Source of the DNA: Parastagonospora avenae f. sp. tritici 18332-5
Taxonomy: Eukaryota; Ascomycota; Dothideomycetes; Pleosporales; Phaeosphaeriaceae
Length of the DNA: 64,000 nucleotides
NCBI GenBank assembly: GCA_022559985.1
Contig: JAFJTR010000001.1
Location: 992,001 to 1,056,000 of the forward strand
Direction: 5' to 3'
The notes under the pieces are model-generated. The model was given only the letters and a program-made list of their open reading frames with translations, had not been told where the DNA came from and made no database searches. Positions 1-9,272 of this stretch are shown here, one piece after another (position 1 is the first letter of the stretch; every line of letters starts with the position of its first letter). Both the position numbers and the translations under genes were made by a program.

Positions 1-1885
1 CTTGAAGAACTTGTGGTAGGTTCTCCTGAACCTCGGCAGTGTGGCCGTCTCGAATGGCACGAACAGTATCTAGATGTCCGTTGAGAGTCGCTGGTTGTGC
101 GAGTCGTGCGACTGGCACTCGGAAACCGAATGTGTTGGAAAGACGAGCCGCCAAATCGGCCAAGAGAAGTGAGTGACCGCCCAGATCGAAGAAGTTGTAC
201 TCTGGGGTGATAGTGTTCGCGTTTACGCCGAGAATGGATGCCCAGCACTCGGTGACCTGTTCAATGGTAATCGGGCTCTGCTCAAACTTGCGTGCGCTGC
301 CAGTCGGCGAGCTTGGTCTTGGAGGTGGCAGGTTCTTCAGATCGACCTTCCCAGACACATCACTGGTGGGGAGCTTGTCGAGCTCAACCCACATGGAAGG
401 GATCATGTAATGAGCCAAATATGGCATGAGCATACGTCTCGCTGTCGCACTGCGACCCGTCTTATCGATCTCGACCACGGGGCGGTCCGCTGAAGAGTCC
501 TGATCGCGGACAAAGTATGCCACCAATTGTCGGTCGATTCCCTCGCCAAAAGGTACAACAGCACAATGACGAACAGATAGGTGGTTCACAATAGCGCTCT
601 CGACTTTGCCCGGAACCACTGAGTAGCCACGGATTTTGATCATGGCGCCGACACGGCCAGTGATCTCAAGTAGTCCGTTGGAGAGCAAGCGTGCTTTGTC
701 ACCAGTCCTGTACATCCGGGCTCCAGCCTTTGAGATGTAGGGGTTCCTGATGAAAGCCTTGGCCGTGGTCTCTGGACGATTCAGATATCCTCTAGCAAGC
801 AGGTGGCCGCCAACGAACAACTCGCCGTTCTCACCCTCTTCGACCTTCTGACCACTCTCATCGAGAATGTAGATGTATTTCGGGTCGATGAGAGGAGGTC
901 CGACTGGACAGTAGGGAGCATCTGTGTCCAATTTCTCAAGCATATCTTTGATATCGCCAGAAGCAATCTCGTGTGTCTCGCAGGCGCTGTAAACGTTCAG
1001 TAGGCGAGCATTTGGAAGCGCCTTGAGTCCGCGGCGAGCAAGGTCTGTTGTCACGACCTCGCCGTTCAGCCAGATTGTCTTGAGATTTGGCAGGCGAGTG
1101 TTGAGTGATTGATGGCGGGCGAGTACCGCCGCGAAGAGAGTAGGCGTGAACAGTGTCTCCGTAATCTTCTTGGTCGCAAGCAAGTCAACGAGCATTCGAG
1201 GGTCATAGCTTGCATCGTCAGGGACAGCCACAACGGTTGCTCCACGCAGAAGTGGTCGTATGATTTCCCATACGAAGAAGACGTTGCAGGCTACTCGATC
1301 ACCCGGCTCAAGATTTGACAAGCCAAATCTCAGATCGTATGACAGCACTGCTGCCCTGTGTGGGTTTGCAATGCCTTTAGGCTTGCCAGTGGTTCCGCTT
1401 GAGTAGGCAACAAAAGCCAACTTGTCAAGGTCGGTCTCGTCTGATACAGGCGGCAGCTCATCGCTCTCCACATGAACATTGCTCGTCGATGATTGCTCAT
1501 CCAGGACAACCAGTGGAGTGTTGCCCTTGATCTTGCCGACCTCGGCACTGATGGTGACGATAACAGTGGGGGCTGCATCTTCGAGGACATCAGCCAGAAG
1601 ATCCGGGGGATAGGCCAGCTCCAGGACCAAGAAGGCACCGCCGGCTCGCAGGGCTGCCAAACAAGCGATTACATAGTCGGCAGATCGTGGCAGTAGGACA
1701 CCAACTAGGCAATCGCGACCAACGCCATGACCTCGGAGCCGATCGGCAAGAGCAGCGACCTTGTCGTGAAGCTGTTGGTATGTGTATGTGTTCTTCTCGT
1801 CTTCTAAAGCAACGAGATCAGGTGTAGCTTGAACCTGTTGCGAGAAAAGAGCAGACAGGTCTTTTGTCGTGTCGATGACCGTCAT
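1..1885 (-). CDS. NRPS-like enzyme, adenylation and thiolation domains (3' part outside window)
   Basis: The open frame reads inward from the ATG at 1885 and is still open at base 1, so about 628 N-terminal residues are present. The adenylation domain has the core motif YSSGTTGKPKG (A3), NVYSACETHE (A5), YRTGDKAR (A7) and GRVGAMIKIRGYSVVPGKVE (A8). A carrier domain follows with FFDLGGHSLL (about 128-200 on the plus strand), whose serine would carry phosphopantetheine. No condensation domain precedes it. The A8 motif and the A-T start fit the widespread fungal A-T-reductase group (NPS10/ATRR-like), known in Aspergillus to reduce glycine betaine toward choline; the reductase domains would lie beyond the edge and cannot be seen. 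By eye, the position of the usual amino-group-binding Asp (just before VWE, residues 205-207) holds Val. That would fit a substrate without a free alpha-amino group. The family is firm, the substrate is inference. Confidence 0.85.
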   Translation of the reverse strand, partial: MTVIDTTKDLSALFSQQVQATPDLVALEDEKNTYTYQQLHDKVAALADRLRGHGVGRDCLVGVLLPRSADYVIACLAALRAGGAFLVLELAYPPDLLADVLEDAAPTVIVTISAEVGKIKGNTPLVVLDEQSSTSNVHVESDELPPVSDETDLDKLAFVAYSSGTTGKPKGIANPHRAAVLSYDLRFGLSNLEPGDRVACNVFFVWEIIRPLLRGATVVAVPDDASYDPRMLVDLLATKKITETLFTPTLFAAVLARHQSLNTRLPNLKTIWLNGEVVTTDLARRGLKALPNARLLNVYSACETHEIASGDIKDMLEKLDTDAPYCPVGPPLIDPKYIYILDESGQKVEEGENGELFVGGHLLARGYLNRPETTAKAFIRNPYISKAGARMYRTGDKARLLSNGLLEITGRVGAMIKIRGYSVVPGKVESAIVNHLSVRHCAVVPFGEGIDRQLVAYFVRDQDSSADRPVVEIDKTGRSATARRMLMPYLAHYMIPSMWVELDKLPTSDVSGKVDLKNLPPPRPSSPTGSARKFEQSPITIEQVTECWASILGVNANTITPEYNFFDLGGHSLLLADLAARLSNTFGFRVPVARLAQPATLNGHLDTVRAIRDGHTAEVQENLPQVLQ

Positions 1886-2641
1886 TTTTTGAAATTGTTG
1901 AGGAAGGAGTAAAAGAGGAATTGGTCCACCACCAGCAGACAATTGACGTTTATAGCGGTTCGAGAGCTGTCACCATACGTTCAAGGGTGGGGCCGTGGCT
2001 AGGGCAAAGCAATTGCACCGTGCAGAAAATTCGGGGCGCGTTGGGTGTAAACTGGAGCGATTCGCTTAGCCCGATCACTAGCGCGAAACTGCTCTCTCAG
2101 CAGTGCTTCTACCGTATTGTCTGACCTTGAAGACTTACAGGCTAGCATAAGCGATCCCATCAAATCAGCCCCTCAGACCTTGAAGGCATCTCCGGCAACG
2201 TTTTAGGTTTCCCTATTGGTCTAATACCTGACAGCTAACTACCTCTGGCCGGGGCCTAAAAGTCTTCAACGCCAGATAATACGGTATTTGCTCGAAAGCC
2301 AGCAACAAAAACTGTGGAGGTGACTAGATCCCACGCAGTCCGCCGCTGACATGTGGATTTCCGGGGCGTCGCCGGTTTAGCGTCGTTTGTCGGCACGTCG
2401 CTTTGGAGTGCATGTCTGGGCCACGAATCCTGGTTTTGGGGGGCGAAAGACATCTTGTGCGTGGGAGTATGTGTGTCGAAACCTTGGAAGACACCTGGGA
2501 TAGAGTGACGCCAAGCGGTGATGCTGTCGCAGTACATGACGACTAGCATGGCATTGTGACCGCGTAGCCTTTTCGAACGATGCCGCGTGGGCATGACTAT
2601 TGCAGGTGGTCAACTAAACGGAAAGTAAGCAAGGCGTTTGA

Positions 2642-2755
2642 CAGTCTGAAGTTATACACAGTATCGCGAGAGTTCGATTGGGGCGTCAAGGTCTCAGACA
2701 GCTTCATCGCCCTCGTTGTTTTCTGTCGTAGGTAATGACCTGCCGTACAGCCAGA
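2642..2755 (+). repeat. Degenerate copy of a dispersed hairpin repeat (copy C)
   Basis: The start CAGTCTGAAGTTATACACAG followed by TATCGC resembles the starts of two other stretches, at 7042 and 55704. A weak inverted partner (TCTCAGACAGC) follows near 2691-2702. Similarity beyond the first 26 bases is poor, so this is the weakest of the three copies. Confidence 0.4.
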
Positions 2756-4337
2756 GTGCAGGTAATGAACAATAGGTTCGTGTAATGGCCTGGAGAACTC
2801 CAGAACGGGATGGCAACTACATTGCCAGCTTGACAATGCATAGAATCGGCTGCGCATGTCTGTTTCTGAGCAGTGTTTGCGTACTGGAAGCAATTGGATC
2901 GATTGCCTTCGGCATTGCGTTCTGAATACGAATACATCGTGAAGGAGAACGTCATGGACCTGCTAATCGAAGTCTGTAAGTCTCCTGTTGTGCGTCACAT
3001 ATGATCAGAAGGTATAATTGCATGGGGAGTCATCTGGTAGAGTTTAAGGGTAATGGAAGTTCAATTAAGCTCAGTGTTATGTTAGTGGTTGGCATACTTA
3101 GCGTATGTGGGGATGCTGATACGGTACCTACTGCGTCGATGTACCAGTGCATGCCTGTCCATGACGAGTTGACCCCAGATCGACCTTCTGTCTGTGCTGC
3201 ATCTGCCCAAAGCGCTTTGAAATGAGAGCGAATGAGTGATAACAGAACAGCGAAAGGAAGATCTGGAGGCTTCGTGTAAACATGTGGCTCAAACGTTCGA
3301 AGAAAGTCGCTTCGAAAGAATGTGTTGTCGTTGAGATTTGTGAACGTTGTCGTGTGCGATGAAGGATGACAGCCTGACCATAGGTGGACGGGATACACAA
3401 TTGAAGTATTGAAGTACGACCAGGGGCGACTGCAGATGTGGTTCCGAAACAACCTAACCGCATTGGATCGAATCCATCACATCCTTAGGTACGATCTTTT
3501 GGAAAAGGTGAAGAGCTATTATCAAAGGTAGCATGGAGGATTAAAAAATCAAAGAGTATATTATAAAGACGCTGTTTTTGTTATGAGAAACCAAGCAAGT
3601 AAGCCTTCATCACCTTTTGTTCCTTCTCCAAATGATAGATGCGCTGCTTCCTTTCTTGACGATCGACAGGTATGGGCTGGCGAGCGGACTATGCATCACT
3701 GGCTTTTAGTATACACAGAGCGATATATACCAATCGAATCACAGCTTCTATCTCAGTATCATCTAAACTGTGATGACTCGAGAGTGAGAGTCATGTTGTG
3801 CCGCGGTGGATCCGCAGCCACCAGGCCCCGACAGAATTCCTGTCCGCCTTCACCGAACGAAAGGAGTGCAGAGGTAGCCTAGATATATTCAAAATCTTTT
3901 GTAGAACCAGACGAGATTATCTTACAATACTAAATGTATCTAGGCTGCTTTATAGACTTATCAAATGCGTCCCTAAAGACTATTAGATGACTTCGCGCAT
4001 GCAGAGCGGACACGAATTTTGCTAGGGCCTGGTGCAGCTGTCAACTCAATGACCTAGTACATGATTACCTAGGTATGTCTTAAAACCCAGGCTGCTTAAT
4101 CACTTGGCTGAAAAGCTGATGTCGTAGTTTTGGAGACAGGCCGCGTTGCGAGCCAGATAAGCTTCTCATGGCATTGTATGTCAGCTTCCAGGGATAGCGT
4201 TGTGTGATGACAGGAACAATATCCGAGAGAGCTGCGCAATTGATGTCTAGATAGTGAATCTGAATGGAGTATGTCTCCGAAACAGATGTCCGATGGTTCA
4301 TCAAAGACGCGCCTGGTGGTGTTGCACATTCATTCAA

Positions 4338-4343
4338 CCTCGG
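4338..4343 (+). promoter_or_regulatory. CCTCGG box, candidate FarA/CTF1-type site
   Basis: CCTCGG is the hexamer described as the target of the FarA/FarB/CTF1 regulators of fatty-acid catabolism. It lies 156 bp before the ATG of a peroxisomal acyl-CoA dehydrogenase, and a CTF1/FarA-type regulator gene is 5 kb downstream. A hexamer occurs by chance about once per 2 kb on both strands, so position and gene function are the main support. Confidence 0.4.
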
Positions 4344-4498
4344 CTCTTTTGAACCCCAGATTTCTCCACACGCGCGATTCATCTACCGAGACTCACCACG
4401 AACATGTAGCCGATACGCGTGCATGAGTATACTGCTCTACATCTTTTACTCTTAATCCCTCGTCCTGTAGCTCTACGCCTTCGATAAGTCCCGCCGCC

Positions 4499-5929
4499 AT
4501 GTCGTCCACAGCGTTTGTCCCCTTCAGCGAGCCCCCGTACATCGTCGGTCTACCGTCGCCATACTACCAAGAAACACATTTGCGATGGCAAAAGGCGTGT
4601 CGCAAGTTTGTGGATGAGCATCTGCTCGAGAAGTCATTAGAGTGGGACACAGCGGAGACGTTGCCTGAGCATGTCTTTGAGACGTTTGCGAAGAACGGCA
4701 TGTTGTTGCCCACCTTGCCAGCGCCGTTGCCTGTGGACATATTGAAGGACCTCGGGATCCATGATATCCTTGGGGTTGTCAAGGTTGAAGAATGGGACTA
4801 TATTCACACCATGATCTATGCGGATGAAGTATGCCTGGAACTTCCACAATAGCTCGAAGAACATAGCTAATGTGGTCCTAGATGGCTCGCACTGGTCTTG
4901 CAGGTCCAGCAGGATCTTTGACAACTGGCATGTCGTTCGGTGTACCGCCCATTATCAAGTACGGCAACAAGCAACTGCAGGACCGATTCCTGCCCGAACT
5001 CCTCACTGGCAAGAAGCGCACATGTATTGCGATCACCGAACCTGAAGCCGGATCAGATGTTGCAAACATTACCACGACCGCTACGAAGACACCAGACGGC
5101 AAGCACTACATCGTGAACGGCACGAAGAAGTGGATCACAAACGGCATTTGGTCAGAGTACAGCTCAATGGCTGTTCGAACAGGCGGGCCCGGACCATCTG
5201 GCCTGTCAATGCTTGTCGTGCCATTGAAGGGCAACGAGGGCGTCAACATGCGCCGAATCAAGGTCGGCGGCCAAGTCTCTGCGGGAACCACATTCATCGA
5301 GCTCGACGACGTCAAAGTACCCGTAGAGAACCTCATTGGCGAGGAAGGCATGGGCATGCGATACATGTACGTCCACACACAAAAGTATTGATTCCAAGCT
5401 AACAAACATCAGCATGACAAACTTCAATCACGAACGACTATCGATTGCTATTGGCGCAACCCGCCAGTCCCGCGTCGCCCTTAGCGCAGCCATGGAATAC
5501 GTCCTGAAGCGCGAGGCGTTCGGAAAGCCACTCGTTGACCAGCCCGTTGTACGACACCGCCTCGCAAAGGCTGGCGCCCTTCTCGAAAGCCAGTGGGCGT
5601 GGGTGGAGCAGTTTGTCTACCAGATGACCAAACTCCCGAAAGCGACAGCAGACATCGAGCTTGGTGGTCTCACGGCCATGGTCAAAGCCCAAAGTGGCAT
5701 TGTACTGAATGAATGTGCGCAATGTGCGCAATTGCTGTTTGGCGGAAACGGATACACGAAGAGCGGACAGGGCGAATTGATCGAAAGAATCTACCGCGAA
5801 GTTCCGGGCATTAGGATACCAGGTGGCTCGGAGGACGTGATGCTGGATCTTGGTGTGAGGCAATTGGTCAAGAACTTCAAGAACAAGACGAAGGCGTTGG
5901 AGAGGCCGTCTGGCTCATCTAAGCTGTAA
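4499..5929 (+). CDS. Peroxisomal acyl-CoA dehydrogenase
   Basis: Three exons join in phase: 4499-4828, 4882-5366 and 5413-5929, giving 443 aa. Both introns are about 50 nt with clear branch points (AGCTAATG, AGCTAACA). The protein has the FAD/substrate signature CIAITEPEAGSD, then KKWITNG, and a C-terminal helical domain with LLFGGNGYTKSG and RIPGGSED, as in the acyl-CoA dehydrogenase family. It ends in SSKL, a canonical PTS1, which places it in peroxisomes, where fungi have a dehydrogenase-type route beside acyl-CoA oxidase. It oxidises acyl-CoA to enoyl-CoA with FAD; the chain length cannot be read. The Glu seen in MCAD-type IYEGT motifs is Gly here, as in subfamilies whose catalytic base lies elsewhere. 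A FarA-like box lies upstream. Confidence 0.93.
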
Positions 5930-6555
5930 GCGTGGAGTGAAGCGGTGCTGCGATTCTATAAGATAGTTTGGAATGCATGACCACCTCAGATGTTGCCCCA
6001 GTCAGCTGATGCCATGTGAACGCGGCGTGACGAATATGAGCACAGTGTAGCTGGACTGTATATACCTGCTCCAAGTTTGTAGACATTAACTACTGGATAA
6101 TCGTAAAATGGCTCAAGGGCTAGATCAATTCAGAACGGCCCAGGCGTGGAACGCTGACGTATGAAGAACCATAGCCAAGAGTACGATAGGTACTCATTGG
6201 CTCCTCTCATCAGACAACTCTCTTTCCCGAGTACTAGCTCGTCTTGATATCTCAAGTGACTTTCTGACTGTAGCAGCATATTCCCCATTCGCATCTCAGC
6301 CAACGACTGACTTAGTCAGACATTGCTCACCAAGCTGAACTTGCCTTGCCAACACCCCCCTTAGTTGCCTCATTGGCACTAAGTCTACCAACGTCTCGAG
6401 ACATTCTGACTACACCCAAGAGCTACGTACAAATGGCTTGAGACATGCTGACTCTCAGAAACTTGCGTTTGGCATAAAAGGACGGAGGGGTCGCACAAAT
6501 GAACATCACCACCATACTCAAACCTCTTATTTCACAGATTACACCATCACTCATC
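5930..6555. promoter_or_regulatory. Intergenic region and promoter of the small secreted protein gene
   Basis: A TATA-like element, CATAAAAG, lies at 6473-6480, about 76 bp before the chosen ATG at 6556. A near-palindromic TGACTTAGTCA lies at 6308-6318 and could bind a bZIP factor; no direct evidence exists for this. No coding sequence is apparent, although an upstream in-frame ATG at 6499 would add 19 residues before the signal peptide. Confidence 0.55.
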
Positions 6556-6895
6556 ATGAAGCTTACCATCGTCCTCGCAACTCTCCTCGCCGCTGCCCTG
6601 GCCGCGCCGTCCCCGATTCCAAACAGCGTTGCTGCATGCCCATGCGAGCCGGTGTTCTGTCCCCTGGAGATAATCGCTGTACACTACAATTCAGAAGTCT
6701 CTATAGACGAGAAAGCACATGCTAATGTGTGTGCAGGAATGCAGGTGTAAGCGATCCGCGGCGGAAGCGTGCTATGAGGCTGCTCTGGCTGGAGGAGTGA
6801 TTTGCGCGAAGCCTATGATTGTGAGTTCTATGGTGTTTTTGTTATTTTGGCATGGGTGCTGATGTGATATGCAGGTTTGCCCCGGAGATTTGTAG
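6556..6895 (+). CDS. Small secreted cysteine-rich protein (75 aa, effector-like)
   Basis: Three exons, 6556-6678, 6737-6820 and 6875-6895, all join in phase 0. Intron 1 ends with the branch point GCTAAT and TGTGCAG; intron 2 runs from GTGAGT to ATGCAG. The predicted protein begins MKLTIVLATLLAAALAA, a clear signal peptide, and the mature part of about 58 residues has eight cysteines (pattern CPC, FC, ECRC, AC, IC, VC). The last exon codes only for VCPGDL. Length, secretion and an even cysteine count suggest a disulfide-stabilised apoplastic protein such as an effector or antimicrobial peptide, but no family is recognised. The ATG at 6556 was preferred over 6499 because it begins the signal peptide directly. 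A second protein of similar design is at 62105-62580. Confidence 0.72.
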
Positions 6896-7040
6896 CGTAG
6901 AGGTGTATGGGTTGGGGTGGCGTGAAGGTTGGTTGTTGGGTGATATGTCTCGTATTGAAGTAGGAACTATCCTGCCTGGTACTATAGGTTCTCACCTAAG
7001 AAGTAAAGCGATTAGGGTATAACAGCAGACAGTCCATCTA

Positions 7041-7170
7041 GCAGCCTGAAGCTATACATTTTATCGCTGGCTTTCAAATTTAACGGCAGAGTCCTGCGTA
7101 TCGCTTCAGGCTGTTTTATGCCCCTGGTGTTTCCCTCGCAGTTGATTACCTGCATTATAGGATAGTGAAG
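7041..7170 (+). repeat. Dispersed hairpin repeat (copy A)
   Basis: CAGCCTGAAGC at 7042-7052 is perfectly complementary to GCTTCAGGCTG at 7103-7113, an 11-bp stem with a 50-base interior. The interior (CTATACATTTTATCGCT, then GTCCTGCGTATCG) and the flank after the second arm (CCCCTGG) match the copy at 55704 well. The size and structure resemble a MITE or other foldback element. No clear target-site duplication was found. Confidence 0.6.
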
Positions 7171-7679
7171 TACTTTGATATAAATAAAAGAAGACGACAA
7201 GAGGAACCATTTTCTTATGTTTTGTGTCGCTTGTGAGAATTGAAAGAAAAAAGTCACGCGAAAGAGCGCTTTGCGGCATCCCTGCTCGTGCTGGATATGT
7301 GGTTGAACTCAATGGAAAAGTACTCCGACGACCCACTTTACTGTTCCGCCATGCTGGCGCATTCGATGTCTTGCATAGAGGTTTCGGACTTGGCAGTTGG
7401 GTCACGGAAAAGGAAGCGAAAAGCTCGTCTCTCCCTGACAATCATAAGCATGGTTTCGTTCGAGAGAAGACTCCAATCGACATCCCTTCCACACTTGAGT
7501 CAAGTCGACGATCTTCCGCGGTGTTGGTCCACCAATATTCACACCAGGGCAAATCGTCGGAGCCCTATGACTGAAACATTGAGCATTGCGCACACTACCC
7601 GCAAGCTGGCACAGTGTCTCATGGGCCGATGCTGTTTGCCAAACAGCAATTTACTCTTCTCGTACGAGTGAGGCTGGAG

Positions 7680-8260
7680 CTTACTTCTCGTCAGATAAAG
7701 TTTGCATGGATATGGCTCGTGCATGGCCAGCATGGTATCTTGCACACGATCGAAATATTTGAGTGCGTCATGGGTAGCCTGGTGGGCGTCGAATGAAAGT
7801 TGCGACCATGTCTGCTGATCACAGCCCTGGAGGGTGTAAAAGTCGTTATACGCGACTCAATGCTTGTGAGATCAGCCGCAGCATCGTATCGTATTGCCGG
7901 CGATGGGCCACGGCGTGAAGGGCCGCATCTAGTGCCGTGTCAAAAAGCACTTTGCGGACCGTCTCAAAACTGCCGACTTTTATTTAAAGGAGTCACAGCA
8001 GGGACCTGATAAGAAATGGCGGGCTTGCTCCACGAGTGCCCCTTTTCTATACACGATTGCTGATCCGGGATGCGTTCACGTCTGTAAGATGATCGATCAG
8101 TCGGAGGATGGAATCGATCGCTGAATAGAATCCCAGAGGCATGTGCTGGGGCTGCATGCACCGAGCCCTAGAGAGGAATCTGGAAGGATGAACGCCTGTG
8201 GCTAGCCACTCAATGCATGCTGGGGACTTTTCCGAGTCTTCACCGACAACGGACAAGCGT
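7680..8260 (-). pseudogene. Possible decayed coding remnant of unknown family
   Basis: On the minus strand, blocks that look coding are interrupted by stops and frame changes. One block reads SFETVRKVLFDTALDAAL and continues for about 20 more residues (around 7860-7975). After a shift, a second block reads YNDFYTLQGCDQQTWSQLSF and continues to about 7690. A third, GFYSAIDSILRLIDHL, lies near 8085-8140. No family is recognised and no intact gene can be assembled. It could be chance. Confidence 0.22.
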
Positions 8261-9272
8261 TCCCCGCAAATGGTAGGCCAGGGTCAACGGTTCGCTGCTG
8301 ATCGCTTCGTACCACGTCTTTTTGACGTCTCTTCACTGCCAATCTGCTGGACTGCCTTTGCTCCGAGCACCGATCTTGTGCCACACTCCAGATGTTCATG
8401 CACCCCCTTGCGCCTCCATGCATGCTGGCTTTACTGTACGCACGAAAGGATAGAGCCAACGCAGCGTTGACGCTCACACCGTGTACCAGGCGGTAAACAC
8501 CGCAGACACTAACGCCTGGTGCAATTTTCTTGGGGGCCTGGTCGGAGAAGGGCCCAGGTGGATCTCTCCGATCGTTGTCAAAAGGCGCAGCCAAATTGGT
8601 AAGACGGCAAAGGGCCTGTGCATCACGTGTAGTCGACGCGGCTTAGCAATTCGGCTAGGACATCCACACTTGTCTTGGTCTGGGGATATCCAATTCCGCT
8701 ATCCAGCCCGCTTCAGATCCGTTTACCAGACATGGCACCCATCGTTATTCAGACAAGCTGGGGTCCCCACATATCATAGGTAGCCTCATGACTCAAGTGA
8801 AGAGCTGCATTGACAGAATGTCATTGCGGATCGCCAAAGAGGAAGGCCGTACATGAAGACGGGCAGAGTCGGCCAACGCGAGTCAATTTACCGCGGTATG
8901 TTGTAATCGCACAAAGCAGCCGTAACAGCTGACGTCGGACGTTCTCAGAAAGCGGCCTTTGTCCGATGGGTTCCGAGAGAGACCGGCGCCCTGAACACTT
9001 GGCGCTACAGCAAGCGGCCATCCCGCATCTGGGGGACTGGGGTCAGTAGTGGGGAATAGCACGGCGGCGTCTTGAGCGTTAACGCACCAGGGTGAATGGC
9101 GGCTCGTAAGTGACCTAAGCACGCGACTAATCCTGGCCTGGAATCCACTCTGAGAAATTGAAATCATACAAAGTCCTGGTGCTGCCCCGAACCCCTCGCG
9201 CGTGAGTGATTGCAACATTGTCATTTCCACCCGCATCTCAGCTCTTCGTTTCGAGACATCGACTAAGGCATC

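Larger units (their letters stand above)
1886..4498. other. Divergent intergenic region between the NRPS-like gene and the acyl-CoA dehydrogenase gene
   Basis: Only short open frames without recognisable domains occur here, on both strands, for example about 140 codons at 3030-3452. The stretch holds one degenerate copy of the hairpin repeat (from 2642) and a CCTCGG box at 4338-4343. It must contain the promoters of both flanking genes. The dehydrogenase start at 4499 sits in a good context (GCCGCCATG) after a pyrimidine-rich leader. Confidence 0.6.
6896..9272. other. Long intergenic region upstream of the transcription-factor gene
   Basis: It contains a hairpin repeat copy (7041-7170), a possible decayed coding remnant on the minus strand (about 7680-8260) and the promoter of the downstream regulator. 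Open frames of up to 143 codons (7240-7671) show no domain. Nothing else is recognised. Confidence 0.5.

Noticed and set aside
1964..1974. GGTTCGAGAGC, considered as a tRNA B box (also similar GTTCGA strings at 28311 and 53211)
   Set aside because: No matching A box, acceptor stem or cloverleaf could be drawn at any of these sites.
3030..3452. 140-codon minus-strand frame upstream of the acyl-CoA dehydrogenase
   Set aside because: No recognisable domain, no splice-consistent extension, and an overlapping frame of similar length in another phase.
7240..7671. 143-codon plus-strand frame next to repeat copy A
   Set aside because: No domain, and the opposite strand carries more protein-like blocks further on; neither supports an intact gene.
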